A stretch of DNA of 64,000 nucleotides from Sphaerotilus mobilis (GTDB lineage Bacteria > Pseudomonadota > Gammaproteobacteria > Burkholderiales > Burkholderiaceae_C): positions 682,001 to 746,000 of the forward strand of contig NZ_SGWV01000007.1 of the NCBI RefSeq assembly GCF_004216565.1, written 5' to 3'. Shown in pieces: positions 8,513 through 18,695 of this stretch. Each line of letters opens with the position of its first letter. The first letter of the stretch is position 1. The notes beneath the pieces are model-generated. The model saw only the letters and a list, made by a program, of their open reading frames with translations, ran no database searches and was not told the DNA's origin. The translations under genes were made by a program, and so were the position numbers.

Positions 8513-9660
8513 CAGGCTTGCACGGTCTTGACGTGATGGGGATCGAGCTCAGGCGGCACGGCGATCGCCGGCAGGTCGGCCGGCCAGGGCGCCCGGCCCG
8601 ACAGGGCGGCGCGCAGCTGGAACACATGGGCCAGCACCTGGGCCACGGCGCTGTAGAGCGCGTAGGGAATCTCGCGGTCGACCTCGCCGTGTGTGTAGAG
8701 CGCCCGCGCCAGCGGCGGGGCCTGCAGCACAGGCACCTTGGCCTCGCGGGCCAGGTCGCGGATCTTCAGCGCCATCAGGTCGGCGCCCTTGGCGACGATG
8801 CGCGGCGCGGCCTGCTTGCCGTCCTCGTACTTGAGCGCCACCGCATAGTGGGTCGGGTTCATCACGACCAGGTCGGCGCTGGGAACAGCGGCCAGCATGC
8901 GGCGGCGCGAGACCTCGCGCATGCGCTGGCGCAGGCGGCCCTTCAGCTCGGGGCTGCCTTCTTGCTGCTTGTGCTCTTCCTTGACCTCCTGCAGGCTCAT
9001 CTTGAGCTGCGACTGGTGCATGAAGCGCTGCAGCGGCACATCGACGGCGGCGAACACGGCCAGCACCAGCAGCAGCAGCCACAGGCCCGAGGCGACCCGA
9101 TCGCCCGCAGCGGCAAAGGCCGCCGGCAGCGGCATGGCCTGGGTCAGCGCGAAGTCCTCGATGTGGTTCCAGAGGTAGGACGCACCGATCACGCCCAACA
9201 GCAGCGCCAGCAGGCAGGCCTTGAGCATGTCGCCCAGCTGGGCCTTGGAGACGATGCGGCCCAGTCCGGTCAGCGGGTTGAGCTTGGAGAACTTCGGCAT
9301 CAGCGGCTGGAGCGTGAAGTTCCAGCCGCCCGAGATCACCGCAGCGGCCAGCGCCACCAGCGCGGTCACGCCGCCCAGCCCGAGCGCGATCAGCAAGGCC
9401 GGCGCGATCAGCTGGCCCAGGCGCTCTTGCATCATGCGCGGCTGCACCACGGCGTTGACGTCAAAACGCAGACCGGCGGCCAGCAGGTCACGCAGCCACT
9501 GCGTGAGCATCGGCGAGGCCAGCATCACCAGCGACAGCCCGGCGGCGATCACCGCGAAGTGACCCAGGTCGCGGGAACGGGCGACCTGGCCTTCCTCGCG
9601 CGCCTTCTTCAGGCGCTGCTCGGTTGCTGGCAGTTGTTTGTCTTGTGCGCTGTCGGCCAT
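8512..9660 (-). CDS. flhB: Flagellar export switch protein FlhB
   Basis: Substrate-specificity switch of the flagellar export apparatus, 382 aa. Four transmembrane segments in the first ~215 residues are followed by a cytoplasmic domain with the self-cleavage motif NPTH ('VMNPTHYAVAL'). The usual opening 'QDKQLPATEQRLKKAREEGQVARS' signature starts at residue 5. The protein has a C-terminal extension of about 20 residues beyond the compact FlhBc fold. It is the first gene of the flhB-flhA-flhF-flhG-fliA run; 82 nt separate it from the HD-GYP gene upstream. Confidence 0.97.
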   Translation of the reverse strand: MADSAQDKQLPATEQRLKKAREEGQVARSRDLGHFAVIAAGLSLVMLASPMLTQWLRDLLAAGLRFDVNAVVQPRMMQERLGQLIAPALLIALGLGGVTALVALAAAVISGGWNFTLQPLMPKFSKLNPLTGLGRIVSKAQLGDMLKACLLALLLGVIGASYLWNHIEDFALTQAMPLPAAFAAAGDRVASGLWLLLLVLAVFAAVDVPLQRFMHQSQLKMSLQEVKEEHKQQEGSPELKGRLRQRMREVSRRRMLAAVPSADLVVMNPTHYAVALKYEDGKQAAPRIVAKGADLMALKIRDLAREAKVPVLQAPPLARALYTHGEVDREIPYALYSAVAQVLAHVFQLRAALSGRAPWPADLPAIAVPPELDPHHVKTVQA

Positions 9661-9742
9661 GAACGGTCCACTCCGGGTACCGGCCGATTGTTCTCAGCGC
9701 GCGGGAAAACTTGAGCGCGAAAAGCGCCGTGAAAACAGCGCT

Positions 9743-11008
9743 TTAGCGGCGCGGCAGGGCCCCGTCCAGCCACAGGTCGGCCAGCATCTCGGCCTTCCAG
9801 CGCTCGGCCGGCTCGACGCCGGTGATGCGGTCCGTGCCACGGGCCAGGTCGATGGTCTCGGGCGTGATCGGCAGGTCCGACTTGCTGGAGAAGAACACCT
9901 TGACGCGCGGCATCAGCAGCGAGGCCTCGTTGGCCTCCAGCACCACGCCGATGCGGCCCGATTCGAGCTTCACCACCGTGCCGATCGGGTAGATGCCCAC
10001 CGTCTTGACGAAGGCCTGGAAGATGGCCGGGTCGAAATGGCCCTTCCACTGCGCCATCTGGCGCACCGCCTCGCCCGGGTCCCAGGCGCCCTTGTAGGGA
10101 CGCACCGAGGTGACGGCGTCATAGACGTCGCAGACCGCGCCCATGCGGGCATGCAGGCTGATCTGGTTCGCCTTGAGCCCCTTGGGGTAGCCCGCGCCGT
10201 CGACCTTCTCGTGGTGGTGCAGGCAGACGTCCAGCGCCATGGCCGGCGCCGAGCCGGCGGCGACCAGCATCTCGTGGCCCCAGACCGGGTGCATCTTCAT
10301 GATGCGGAATTCGTCGTCGCTCAGGCGGCCGTTCTTGTTGAGGATGGCCAGCGGGATGCGCGCCTTGCCCATGTCGTGCAGCAGGCCCGCGAGGCCGGCC
10401 ACGCGGACCTCGTCATCGCTCAGCTTGAGCGTGCGCGCCAACGCCACCATCAATGTGCAGACGGCGACCGAGTGCAGGTAGGTGTATTCGTCCTGCGTCT
10501 TCAGGCGGACCAGGCTGGTCAGTGCCGCGTGGTTGCGGGTGACCGAGCCGATGATGTCGTCGACCAGCGGCATGCAGCCGTCGACCTGCAGCACGCGGCC
10601 CATGCGGGCGTCGGCGTAGAGGCTCTCGACCTGCTGCTTGGCCAGATCGACGATGCGGGCGGCGCGGCCATATTCGTCGGCGGCGCGGCAGGGCGTCAGG
10701 GATTCGGTCGCGGCAACCGCAGGTCTCGGCGCGGTCGGCGGCAGGCGGGTGGGGGCCTCGGCGACCTCCTCCAGTTCACGCTCGACCTGCACGGCGACCT
10801 CGTCCTCGGTCAGCCCGCCCTCGACGTCGTGGCCGCGCGAGATGTCGATCCAGACCTCGCCGATGCCACATTCGCGCACACGGCGCAGGTCCTCGGGGTC
10901 CTGCAGCAGGAACTTCTTGCGCCAGAAGGGATGGTCCATCCACGAGCCGCACAGCTCATGCAGGAACATGCCCAGCCGGAGCTGGTCGACGGAAATGCGC
11001 TTGAGCAT
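9743..11008 (-). CDS. HD-GYP domain protein, probable c-di-GMP phosphodiesterase
   Basis: 421 aa from the ATG at 11008 (MLKRISVDQLRLGMFL); an upstream in-frame GTG is unlikely. Residues ~1-110 are a DUF3391-type N-terminal domain, which commonly precedes HD-GYP. The catalytic domain has HD ('LLHDMGKARIP'), the following His residues ('MKMHPVWGHEML', 'CLHHHEKVDGAGYPKGL') and the GYP triplet itself. The known family activity is hydrolysis of cyclic di-GMP; all metal ligands seem present. A GGDEF/EAL enzyme 2 kb away acts on the same messenger. Probably transcribed alone, just upstream of flhB. Confidence 0.9.
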   Translation of the reverse strand: MLKRISVDQLRLGMFLHELCGSWMDHPFWRKKFLLQDPEDLRRVRECGIGEVWIDISRGHDVEGGLTEDEVAVQVERELEEVAEAPTRLPPTAPRPAVAATESLTPCRAADEYGRAARIVDLAKQQVESLYADARMGRVLQVDGCMPLVDDIIGSVTRNHAALTSLVRLKTQDEYTYLHSVAVCTLMVALARTLKLSDDEVRVAGLAGLLHDMGKARIPLAILNKNGRLSDDEFRIMKMHPVWGHEMLVAAGSAPAMALDVCLHHHEKVDGAGYPKGLKANQISLHARMGAVCDVYDAVTSVRPYKGAWDPGEAVRQMAQWKGHFDPAIFQAFVKTVGIYPIGTVVKLESGRIGVVLEANEASLLMPRVKVFFSSKSDLPITPETIDLARGTDRITGVEPAERWKAEMLADLWLDGALPRR

Positions 11009-11142
11009 CGGGGAGGCGGTGGCGGACGGTGGACGGCGGTGCCGGGCAAGCACTTCGTCCAGTATCGACCGCGTCGACGCCGACCTGAGCGTTTCCAGCA
11101 CGGCCGGTGGGACGGATGCCGAATATGTCCGCCCCTCAGGCG

Positions 11143-11170
11143 TGAAAAAGCCCGGACGGTGCCGGGCTTG
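11143..11170 (-). terminator. Intrinsic terminator of the cytochrome c gene
   Basis: Read on the minus strand: stem AGCCCGG (11168-11162) / CCGGGCT (11155-11149) with a 6-nt loop, running into a T-tract (five A on the plus strand, 11145-11149). It lies 23 nt after the stop of the cytochrome gene. Confidence 0.8.
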
Positions 11171-11192
11171 TTCAGGCGCGCTGGTCGCGCGT

Positions 11193-11873
11193 TCAGCGGA
11201 ACTTGGCGTTGGGCTTGACCGACAGTTCGGCCGGCAGCGACGACAGGTACTTGGCGATGGCCTTCAGTTCGGTGTCCTTGAACTGCTTGACCTGGCCACC
11301 CATGATCGCGTTGGCGCGACCGACGTTGGCATTGCCCTCGATCTTGTAGGACCGCAGCGCGGCGTACAGGTAGTCGGCGGGCTGGCCTGCCAGCTTCGGG
11401 ATCGAGTTCGGATCGGCCGGCTTGTTGTAGTTGTCGCCGTGGCAACCGGCGCAAGCGCCCTTGGTCAGCAATTCGGCAACCGCGCCCGAGGGCTGGGCCG
11501 CAGCCGCCACCGCAGCGCCTTCCCCGTGCGAGGCGTAGAAGGCGGCCAGATCGGCCTTGTCCTGTTCGGTCAGCGAGCCGGCGATGCCGCGCATCGTGGG
11601 GTGCTTGCGATCGCCCTTCTGGTAGGCGTTCAGGGCCGAGACGATGTAGCCGGGGGTCTGGCCGGAAATCATCGGCACCTGGTAGACCTCGGGGAAGCTG
11701 GCGCGGTAGCCCGGGATGCCGTGGCAGCCGATGCACATGGCAGCCTTGGTCTGGCCGGCGGCCACATCACCCTTGACGTCCTGGGCCTGGGCGGTCGAGA
11801 CACCGCCGACCAAGGTCAGCGTCGCGAAAGTCACCGCCCGAAGGACAGCGTGCGCAGAGAGCAAATTCTTCAT
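11193..11873 (-). CDS. Cytochrome c4-like diheme protein
   Basis: Periplasmic electron carrier, 226 aa from the ATG at 11873 (MKNLLSAHAVLRAV...). It has a Sec signal peptide ending near 'VSTAQAQ', then two class I cytochrome c domains, each with one heme motif (CIGCH, then CAGCH) and a distal Met candidate ('PTMRGIAGSL' and 'ANAIMGGQV'). Two related domains in about 200 residues is the c4 layout. In family members it feeds terminal oxidases. A promoter with a perfect -10 box is seen upstream and a terminator downstream, so it is monocistronic. It is divergent from oxyR. Confidence 0.92.
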   Translation of the reverse strand: MKNLLSAHAVLRAVTFATLTLVGGVSTAQAQDVKGDVAAGQTKAAMCIGCHGIPGYRASFPEVYQVPMISGQTPGYIVSALNAYQKGDRKHPTMRGIAGSLTEQDKADLAAFYASHGEGAAVAAAAQPSGAVAELLTKGACAGCHGDNYNKPADPNSIPKLAGQPADYLYAALRSYKIEGNANVGRANAIMGGQVKQFKDTELKAIAKYLSSLPAELSVKPNAKFR

Positions 11874-11911
11874 GGGGTGTGCTTGATGCCGGTCATTGAT
11901 ACCAACCCGCA

Positions 11912-11939
11912 ATTATAGGAAGGCCCCACCGGTCGTCAC
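11912..11939 (-). promoter_or_regulatory. Probable sigma-70 promoter of the cytochrome c gene
   Basis: On the minus strand a perfect TATAAT (11917-11912) is preceded by GTGACG (11939-11934; 4 of 6 to TTGACA) with 16 nt between. Transcription would begin near 11905, giving a leader of about 30 nt before the ATG at 11873, and would exclude the longer reading frame that starts at 11912. Confidence 0.6.
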
Positions 11940-12160
11940 GTCCGGCCCGGTCCGGGCCGCCGACGGGCGATGCCTAGGCACCACACTGAGGCTTGCCTTG
12001 CGACGCCGGAGCAGGGTTGATCCGGGTGTCCGGGCGGCGGTCGAAGCAGGCTGGACGGCATCCCCCTGGCGCCGATTTTCAGCACAATCAACGCCACGAA
12101 TCGGATCGGGCCCGGCCATGCATCCGCTCTTCGCCCCCTCCCACGACCGGCACGCACGAG

Positions 12161-13096
12161 ATGACCCTGACCGAACTGCGCTACATCGTCGCCGTGGCCC
12201 GCGAGCGCCATTTCGGCCGCGCCGCCGAGGCCTGCTTCGTCTCGCAGCCGACGCTGTCGGTGGCGATCAAGAAGCTGGAAGAGGAGCTTGAGGTCAAGCT
12301 GTTCGAACGCGGCGGCAGCGAGGTCAGCGTGACGCCGCTGGGCGAGGAGATCGTGCGACAAGCGCAGGCCACGCTGGAGAACGCCGCCTCGATCAAGGAG
12401 ATCGCCCGGCGCGGCAAGGACCCGCTGGCCGGCCCGCTGCGGCTGGGCGTGATCTACACCATCGGTCCCTACCTGCTGCCTGACCTGGTGCGCAAGGCCA
12501 TCGAGCGGGTGCCGCAGATGCCGCTGATGCTGCAGGAAAACTTCACCGTGCGCCTGCTGGAGATGCTGCGCACCGGCGAGCTGGACTGCGCCATCCTCGC
12601 GGAGCCCTTCCCCGACACCGGCCTGGCGATCGCGCCGCTCTACGACGAGCCCTTCGTCATCGCCATGCCCGAGAAGCACCCGCTGGCCTCCCGCAGCGCG
12701 ATCAGCTCGACCGAGCTCAAGCAGGAGACCATGCTGCTGCTGGGCACCGGCCACTGCTTTCGCGACCATGTGCTGGAGGTCTGCCCCGAGTTCGCCCGCT
12801 TCGCCAGCGACGCCGAAGGCATCCGCAAGAGCTTCGAGGGCTCGTCGCTGGAGACCATCAAGCACATGGTCGCCTCGGGCATGGGCATCACCGTGGTGCC
12901 GCGCCTGTCGATCCCGCGCAGCGGCCACTCCGACAGCCCGCCCCTGATCCATTACGTGCCGTTCAGCGATCCGGTGCCGACCCGCAGGGTCGTGCTGGCC
13001 TGGCGCCGCACCTTCACCCGCTATGAGGCGATCGCGGCCCTGCGCAACGCGATCTATGCCTGCGAGCTGGCGGGTGCCAAGCGGCTGACGGACTGA
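12161..13096 (+). CDS. oxyR: Hydrogen peroxide sensor OxyR
   Basis: LysR-type regulator of the peroxide response, 311 aa from the ATG at 12161 (MTLTELRYIVAVAR). N-terminal winged helix-turn-helix at residues ~1-60; C-terminal sensor domain after that. The two redox cysteines fall at residues 199 and 208 in 'GTGHCFRDHVLEVCPEF', the same numbering as E. coli OxyR, which makes this more specific than a generic LysR call. Divergent from the cytochrome c gene with a 287-nt gap. No ahpC, katG or recG-type target lies next to it, although recG is elsewhere in the window. Confidence 0.96.
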   Translation: MTLTELRYIVAVARERHFGRAAEACFVSQPTLSVAIKKLEEELEVKLFERGGSEVSVTPLGEEIVRQAQATLENAASIKEIARRGKDPLAGPLRLGVIYTIGPYLLPDLVRKAIERVPQMPLMLQENFTVRLLEMLRTGELDCAILAEPFPDTGLAIAPLYDEPFVIAMPEKHPLASRSAISSTELKQETMLLLGTGHCFRDHVLEVCPEFARFASDAEGIRKSFEGSSLETIKHMVASGMGITVVPRLSIPRSGHSDSPPLIHYVPFSDPVPTRRVVLAWRRTFTRYEAIAALRNAIYACELAGAKRLTD

Positions 13097-13208
13097 GGCA
13101 AGGCTCACGCCTGGCGCCCCGGCGTCGGGCGGCGGGCTCAAGTGCCGGACGGCGCGGCCGAAACTGCGGAATCGGCCGTTCCACCTCCTGGGCGGCGTCG
13201 AGCCCGCC

Positions 13209-15806
13209 ATGCCAGAGACCAAGACCCCGTCCCGCAAGAGTTCCAGCCCCGCCGCCGATGCCGTCACGCGCCCGGGCGGCACGGGCGAGCGTCGTCGACC
13301 GCAGCGCAGGGCTGAGGTCCGTCCGGTGCGCTCGGCACGGGCAGAAAGCGAACAGCGCGCCAGCGCCGAACTGCTGCGCCAGCGCCAGTTCGACGCCCTG
13401 CAGCGCCATCTGCCGACCGCCGTTGGCGCCAGCCTGGTGATCACGCTGCTGCTGGCGGCCTTCGGGCCACGGGCAGCGATCGAGCCGAGCGTCTGGCTGT
13501 GGGCCCTGCTGGTGACGGCCATGGAGCTGGCCTTGGCGCAGTTCTGGTGGCGCGGCCGCCGTGAACCCCGTCGCCGCGTCGGCGCGGATGTGCTGCGTCG
13601 GCTGAGCGTCGGCGCCGGCCTCTACGGCCTGGTGTGGGGCCTGATGCCCGGCTGGATGCTGGTGCAGTCCGGCGGCGACCGCAGCCTGGTGACGGCCGGA
13701 CTGATCGGCCTGTGCGCCATCGGCGCGGTCACGCTGGCCAGCGTGCCGGTGGCCGCCTGGGCCTTCCTGGGTGGCCTGAGCGCGGCGCTGCTGGTGATGC
13801 AGGGGCTCTATCCCGGCGCCTTCGACGGCATCGGCCTGTTGCTGTGGGTGGGTTGCATCGCCGTGCTGGCCAGCACGGTGCGCTGGACCGCGTCGAGCCT
13901 GCAGGCGCGCGTGCGCGCCGAGCACCTGGCCGAACAACAGGGCCAGCTGATCAGCCTGCTGCTGCGCGACTTCGAGGACCAGGGCGCCGACGTGCTCTGG
14001 GAGATCGACGCCAGCGGCCGGCTGCAGCGGGTTACGCGACGCCTGGCGGGCGCGCTCGGCCTGCCTCTGTCGGAACTGAACCGCCGCCCGCTGCTGGGCG
14101 TGATCCAGCAGCTCCAGCGCGACCTGCCGGACGGCGAACGGGAATCGCGCGGGCTGCTGCAGCAATGCCTCACCGAGGGCCGCCCGTTCCGCGACCTCCT
14201 GGTGCCGCTGCAGGTCCGCGGCCAGTCCTGCTGGTGGTCGCTGACGGCCAAGCCGCTGACCGACGAGGACGGCTCGACACTCGGCTGGCGCGGCGTCGCC
14301 CGCGACGTCACCCAGGCCCGATTGGCCGATCGCCGGCTGTCCTGGCTGGCCCATTTCGACACCCTGACAGGCCTGACCAACCGGGCCCACTTCCGCGTCC
14401 TGCTCGAAGGCGCCATCCAGCGTTTGCGGCCGGGTGGCGCCCGTGGCAGTGGTGCCGGTGGCGGCGCGGTCCTGTGCATGGACCTGGACAACTTCAAGGT
14501 CATCAACGACACCCATGGCCACCCGGCCGGCGATGCGCTGCTGGCCGAGGTCGGCCAACGGCTGCGCCGCAGCCTGCCGCGAGACGCGGTCGTGGCGCGC
14601 CTGGGTGGCGATGAGTTTGCGGTGCTGCTGGAAGGCCTGGTCGACGAAGCGCCGATCATGGCCGTGGCACAGCGACTGCTCGACGGCCTGGCCGAGCCCG
14701 TCCAGGCCCAGTCCACCCAGGTGCCGGTGCGCATGAGCATCGGCATCTCGCGCTTCCCGGCCGATGGCCTGGTCGTCGACGAACTCCTGCAGAACGCCGA
14801 CCTGGCGCTCTACGACGCCAAGGCGAATGCGCCCGGCTCCGCGCGCTTCTACGTGCAGCGTCTGGGCGAACAGGTGCGCCGGCGCCAGATCATGGAGCGG
14901 GACCTGCGCGACGCGATCGACCAAGGTCAGCTCTCGCTCGCCTTCCAGCCAAAGATCGACCTGAGCAGCTGGCGGGTGACCGGGTTCGAGGCCCTGATGC
15001 GCTGGCGTCATCCCGAGCACGGCAACATCCCGCCGGGCGAGTTCATCCCGATCGCCGAGGACTGCGGCCTGATCCCGTCGCTGGGCGAGTGGGCCTTGAA
15101 CGAGGCCTGCCGCTGCGCCACGCGCTGGCCCGCCGAGCTGACGCTGGCGGTCAACCTGTCGCCGGTCCAGCTGATGGCGCAGAACATCGTCGGACTGGTG
15201 CAGGCCGCACTCACCAGCAGTGGCCTGCAGGCACAGCGCCTGGAGCTGGAGATCACCGAATCGGTCTTCATCCAGGAGAACAGGACCACCGTGCGCCAGC
15301 TGCGCGCGCTGCACGACCTGGGCGTGCGCATCGCGCTGGACGACTTCGGCACCGGTTATTCGTCGCTGGCCTACCTGCGCCGCTTCCCCTTCGACACGCT
15401 CAAGATCGACCGCGCCTTCGTGCGCGAGCTGCTGGTCAGCCGCGACGCCCGCGCGATCGTGCGCAACATCGTCGCGCTGGCCAAGTCGCTGCGCATGACG
15501 ACGGTGGCCGAAGGCGTCGAGGAACCGGCCCAGGTGCTGGTGCTCGACGGCGAAGGCTGTGACCAGATCCAGGGCTTCCTGGCCGCACGGCCCATGCCCG
15601 CCGAAGACATCCGCGCCTTCCTGCGCAACTGGCGAGAACAGCGGCCTGACGTGCCGACCGGTTTCCAGCCCGGCGTGACCGACGTCATGCCGATTCCCTG
15701 GGACGAAAGCCTGCCCAGCCCGGCCACCCCGTCAAGACGGGGACCGGCCATGCCGGCCACGGCTGCCGGGGTCGGCCTGGTGACGTCGCCGATGTCACTG
15801 GGCTGA
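13209..15806 (+). CDS. Membrane GGDEF-EAL protein with PAS domain
   Basis: 865-aa cyclic di-GMP enzyme. Residues ~70-235 hold about five or six hydrophobic segments (an integral membrane sensor), then a PAS-like domain (~255-375), a GGDEF domain with intact 'RLGGDEF' near residue 465, and an EAL domain from ~560 with 'EALMRWRHPEHG', 'LELEITES', 'ALDDFGTGYSSLAYL' and 'AEGVEE'. Both active sites look complete, so it could make and degrade c-di-GMP, one usually being dominant. It ends with a Pro-rich tail. The first ~65 residues are basic and low-complexity, so a later start is possible. Stands alone between oxyR and ubiA. Confidence 0.92.
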   Translation: MPETKTPSRKSSSPAADAVTRPGGTGERRRPQRRAEVRPVRSARAESEQRASAELLRQRQFDALQRHLPTAVGASLVITLLLAAFGPRAAIEPSVWLWALLVTAMELALAQFWWRGRREPRRRVGADVLRRLSVGAGLYGLVWGLMPGWMLVQSGGDRSLVTAGLIGLCAIGAVTLASVPVAAWAFLGGLSAALLVMQGLYPGAFDGIGLLLWVGCIAVLASTVRWTASSLQARVRAEHLAEQQGQLISLLLRDFEDQGADVLWEIDASGRLQRVTRRLAGALGLPLSELNRRPLLGVIQQLQRDLPDGERESRGLLQQCLTEGRPFRDLLVPLQVRGQSCWWSLTAKPLTDEDGSTLGWRGVARDVTQARLADRRLSWLAHFDTLTGLTNRAHFRVLLEGAIQRLRPGGARGSGAGGGAVLCMDLDNFKVINDTHGHPAGDALLAEVGQRLRRSLPRDAVVARLGGDEFAVLLEGLVDEAPIMAVAQRLLDGLAEPVQAQSTQVPVRMSIGISRFPADGLVVDELLQNADLALYDAKANAPGSARFYVQRLGEQVRRRQIMERDLRDAIDQGQLSLAFQPKIDLSSWRVTGFEALMRWRHPEHGNIPPGEFIPIAEDCGLIPSLGEWALNEACRCATRWPAELTLAVNLSPVQLMAQNIVGLVQAALTSSGLQAQRLELEITESVFIQENRTTVRQLRALHDLGVRIALDDFGTGYSSLAYLRRFPFDTLKIDRAFVRELLVSRDARAIVRNIVALAKSLRMTTVAEGVEEPAQVLVLDGEGCDQIQGFLAARPMPAEDIRAFLRNWREQRPDVPTGFQPGVTDVMPIPWDESLPSPATPSRRGPAMPATAAGVGLVTSPMSLG

Positions 15807-15890
15807 GTCGACGGCCGTCATGGCGTGCGAGCAGGCTGCTGAGGCCAGCCGCTGAAGCTGGCCACACCGGCCGGCCGATAATTTCTCGCC

Positions 15891-16763
15891 ATGGACCTCG
15901 CCGCACCGCCCAGTTCCCGCCTTGCCCTCTACCTTGACCTGATCCGCTGGAACCGCCCGGCCGGCTGGCTGCTGCTGCTGTGGCCGACGCTGGCCGCGCT
16001 GTGGCTGGCGGCGGGCGGCTTCCCCGGCTGGCACCTGCTGGCGGTGTTCACGCTCGGGACCATCCTGATGCGCAGCGCTGGCTGCTGCGTCAACGACGTG
16101 GCCGACCGCGAGTTCGACCGCCACGTCAAGCGCACGGCGCAGCGTCCGGTCACACGCGGCGCGCTGTCGGTGCGCGAGGCCTTGGCCGTCGGCGCGGTGC
16201 TGGCACTGCTGGCCTTCGGCCTGGTGCTGACAACCAACGCGGCCACCATCGCCTGGTCCTTCGCGGCGCTGGCCGTCGCGCTGATCTATCCCTACGCCAA
16301 GCGCCATGTCGCGATGCCGCAGGCCGTCCTCGGCGTGGCCTTCAGCTTCGGCATCCCGATGGCCTTTGCCGCCGTGCGCGGCGAGGTCCCGCTGCTGGCC
16401 TGGGGCCTGCTGCTGGGCAACCTGTTCTGGGTGCTGGCCTACGACACCGAATACGCCATGGTCGACCGCGACGACGACCTGCGCATCGGCATCCAGACCT
16501 CGGCGATCACGCTGGGCCGCTTCGACGTGGTCGGCGTGATGGCCTTCTATGCCGTGCACCTGCTGAGCTGGGGCTGGATGGGCCTGTCGCAGGGACTCGG
16601 CGCGGTCTACCTGGCCGGGCTGGCGGTGGCCGGCGGGCAGGCGGTCTGGCACTTCGGCTTGATCCGGGCGCGCAGCCGTGACGGCTGCTTCCGCGCCTTC
16701 CGCGCCAACCACTGGCTCGGCTTCGCGGTGTTCGCGGGCGTGGCCCTGTCCTACGCCGTCTGA
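15891..16763 (+). CDS. ubiA: 4-hydroxybenzoate octaprenyltransferase UbiA
   Basis: Integral membrane prenyltransferase of ubiquinone synthesis; it joins 4-hydroxybenzoate to the polyprenyl tail. 290 aa with about eight hydrophobic segments. Both Asp-rich motifs are present: '[14 protein letters not shown]' and '[15 protein letters not shown]'. The opening '[23 protein letters not shown]' is typical. It converges with pdxA, overlapping its 3' end by 13 nt. Confidence 0.96.
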   Translation: MDLAAPPSSRLALYLDLIRWNRPAGWLLLLWPTLAALWLAAGGFPGWHLLAVFTLGTILMRSAGCCVNDVADREFDRHVKRTAQRPVTRGALSVREALAVGAVLALLAFGLVLTTNAATIAWSFAALAVALIYPYAKRHVAMPQAVLGVAFSFGIPMAFAAVRGEVPLLAWGLLLGNLFWVLAYDTEYAMVDRDDDLRIGIQTSAITLGRFDVVGVMAFYAVHLLSWGWMGLSQGLGAVYLAGLAVAGGQAVWHFGLIRARSRDGCFRAFRANHWLGFAVFAGVALSYAV

Positions 16764-17821
16764 CGCGGCGCGCGGCCGATCAGCCGCCGCGCCATGCGCA
16801 GCGCGGCGACCAGGCTGGCCGGGTCGGCGATGCCGCGTCCGGCGATGTCGAAGGCGGTGCCGTGGTCCGGGCTGGTGCGCACGAAGGGCAGGCCCAGCGT
16901 GACATTGACGCCCTCGTCCAGACCGAGGTACTTCACGGGGATCAGGCCCTGGTCGTGGTACATCGCCAGCACCAGATCAAACTCGCCCTGGCGGGCCCGC
17001 ATGAAGACGGTGTCGGGCGCATGGGGCCCGCTGGCATCGATGCCTTCGGCCCGCGCGGCGGCGATGGCCGGCGCGATGGTCTCGATCTCCTCGCGGCCGA
17101 AAAGCCCGCCCTCGCCCGCATGCGGGTTGAGGCCCGCCACCGCGATGCGCGGCCTGGCCTGACCCCAGGCCGCCGCGCTGCGATGGGCGATCCGCAAGGT
17201 GTCGAGCACCGCCTGGAACGTGACGCGGTCGATGGCCTCGCGCAAGGCGCAATGCACCGTCACCAGCACAGTCTTGAGGTGTTCATTGGCCAGCATCATG
17301 CGCACGTCGGCCGGCTGGCCCGGCGCGCCGGCCAGCTCGGCCAGCAGCTCGGTGTGACCCGGGTGGTGCTCGCCCGCAGCGGCCAGCGCTTCCTTGTGCA
17401 GGGGCGCCGTCACCAGTGCCGCGCCCTGCCCGGCCTGGATCGCCGCTGCGGCCTGGCGCACGGCCGCCGCCGCCGCCCGGCCCGCATCGGCATGGACCTC
17501 GCCGACGGTCAGCGCCAACAGGTCGGACGACAGGCCCTGCAGCGGCCAGACCGCCAGCGCACCCGGCGGCAACGCGTGGACATCGGCCAGCGAACCCACC
17601 TGCACGAGGGGCAGGCGCGGACCGTCGTCGCGTGCGTCCGGGTGCTGCGCACGCCGCACGAAGCCGGCCGCGCGCCGCAGCACGGCCACATCCCCCACGA
17701 CGACGGCGTCATGCAATTCGCCGCGCCACGCCGCCGCGACGATCGTCTCGGGCCCGATGCCGCAGGGATCGCCCATCGAGACGAGCAAGGGAAGGTCGCA
17801 ACGGTTGGTGTTCGGAGGCAT
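16751..17821 (-). CDS. pdxA: 4-hydroxythreonine-4-phosphate dehydrogenase PdxA
   Basis: NAD-dependent enzyme of pyridoxal 5'-phosphate synthesis. Signature residues: '[14 protein letters not shown]' at the N-terminus, '[11 protein letters not shown]' for substrate phosphate binding, '[10 protein letters not shown]' and '[14 protein letters not shown]' with metal-binding His. 356 aa from the ATG at 17821; a GTG at 17887 would add 22 residues and is less likely. It is often paired with ksgA in other bacteria; here ksgA is absent. Its 5' end faces hisI and marks one edge of the proposed his-operon inversion. Confidence 0.95.
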   Translation of the reverse strand: MPPNTNRCDLPLLVSMGDPCGIGPETIVAAAWRGELHDAVVVGDVAVLRRAAGFVRRAQHPDARDDGPRLPLVQVGSLADVHALPPGALAVWPLQGLSSDLLALTVGEVHADAGRAAAAAVRQAAAAIQAGQGAALVTAPLHKEALAAAGEHHPGHTELLAELAGAPGQPADVRMMLANEHLKTVLVTVHCALREAIDRVTFQAVLDTLRIAHRSAAAWGQARPRIAVAGLNPHAGEGGLFGREEIETIAPAIAAARAEGIDASGPHAPDTVFMRARQGEFDLVLAMYHDQGLIPVKYLGLDEGVNVTLGLPFVRTSPDHGTAFDIAGRGIADPASLVAALRMARRLIGRAPRQTA

Positions 17822-17910
17822 GGGCAGGCGTGTCAGCACGGCAGGTTCGCGGCCATTGTCGATGCCCGCGCACGAGACTTGCGTCACAGGTCGATTGCTA
17901 CACTGAACCC

Positions 17911-18303
17911 ATGCAATGGCTCGACAACATCACCTGGACCGCCGACGGCCTGGTGCCCGTGATTGCCCAGGAATGGCACAGCAACGACGTGCTGATGTTC
18001 GCGTGGATGAACCGCGAAGCCCTGGCCCTGACCGCCGAACGCGGCGTGGCGGTCTACTTCAGCCGCTCGCGCAACCGGCTCTGGCACAAGGGCGAGGAAT
18101 CGGGCCATGTGCAGAAGGTCCACGAGATCCGCCTGGACTGCGACAACGACGTCGTGCTGCTGCGCGTCGAGCAGCTCGGCCACGAGCCCGGCATCGCCTG
18201 CCACACCGGCCGCCACTCCTGCTTCTTCCAGCGCCTCGACGGCGACCAGTGGGTCAGCGTCGAACCGGTCCTGAAGGACCCGGCCACGATCTACCGCGCA
18301 TGA
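17911..18303 (+). CDS. hisI: Phosphoribosyl-AMP cyclohydrolase HisI
   Basis: Third step of histidine synthesis; opens the adenine ring of phosphoribosyl-AMP. 130 aa. Zinc and Mg ligands lie in '[14 protein letters not shown]' and '[11 protein letters not shown]'; '[17 protein letters not shown]' is the family core. Overlaps hisE by ATGA. It is separated by about 24 kb, and opposite in strand, from hisF, which it normally follows in betaproteobacteria. Confidence 0.96.
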   Translation: MQWLDNITWTADGLVPVIAQEWHSNDVLMFAWMNREALALTAERGVAVYFSRSRNRLWHKGEESGHVQKVHEIRLDCDNDVVLLRVEQLGHEPGIACHTGRHSCFFQRLDGDQWVSVEPVLKDPATIYRA

Positions 18304-18662
18304 CGAACCCTTCGAATCCATCGGCTCCCGACAGCAGCGACAGCAGCGACACCCTGCGCGCCCTCGCCGCCGTGATCGCCGAGCGCCGCGCCGCCGATCC
18401 GAGCAAGAGCTACGTCGCCAAGCTGGTCCACAAGGGCCTGGACAGCATGCTCAAGAAGGTCGGCGAGGAAGCCACCGAGCTGGTCATCGCCGCCAAGGAT
18501 GGTGACCGCGAGCAGATCGTCTACGAGGCCGCCGACCTGTGGTTCCACAGCCTGATCGTGCTGTCGCAGTTCGGCCTCGGCCCGGACGACGTGCTGGCCG
18601 AGCTGCGCCGCCGCGAAGGCCTGTCCGGCCTGCAGGAATTTGCCCAGCGCAAGCCGTCCTGA
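18300..18662 (+). CDS. hisE: Phosphoribosyl-ATP pyrophosphatase HisE
   Basis: Second step of histidine synthesis; removes pyrophosphate from phosphoribosyl-ATP. 120 aa; MazG-like all-alpha fold with '[37 protein letters not shown]'-type acidic metal-binding helices. The first ~18 residues are Ser/Asp-rich and unstructured. The ATG overlaps the hisI stop codon. Confidence 0.95.
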   Translation: MTNPSNPSAPDSSDSSDTLRALAAVIAERRAADPSKSYVAKLVHKGLDSMLKKVGEEATELVIAAKDGDREQIVYEAADLWFHSLIVLSQFGLGPDDVLAELRRREGLSGLQEFAQRKPS

Positions 18663-18695
18663 ACCTTCCGATCCCTCCCGCCAGACCCACCCGCG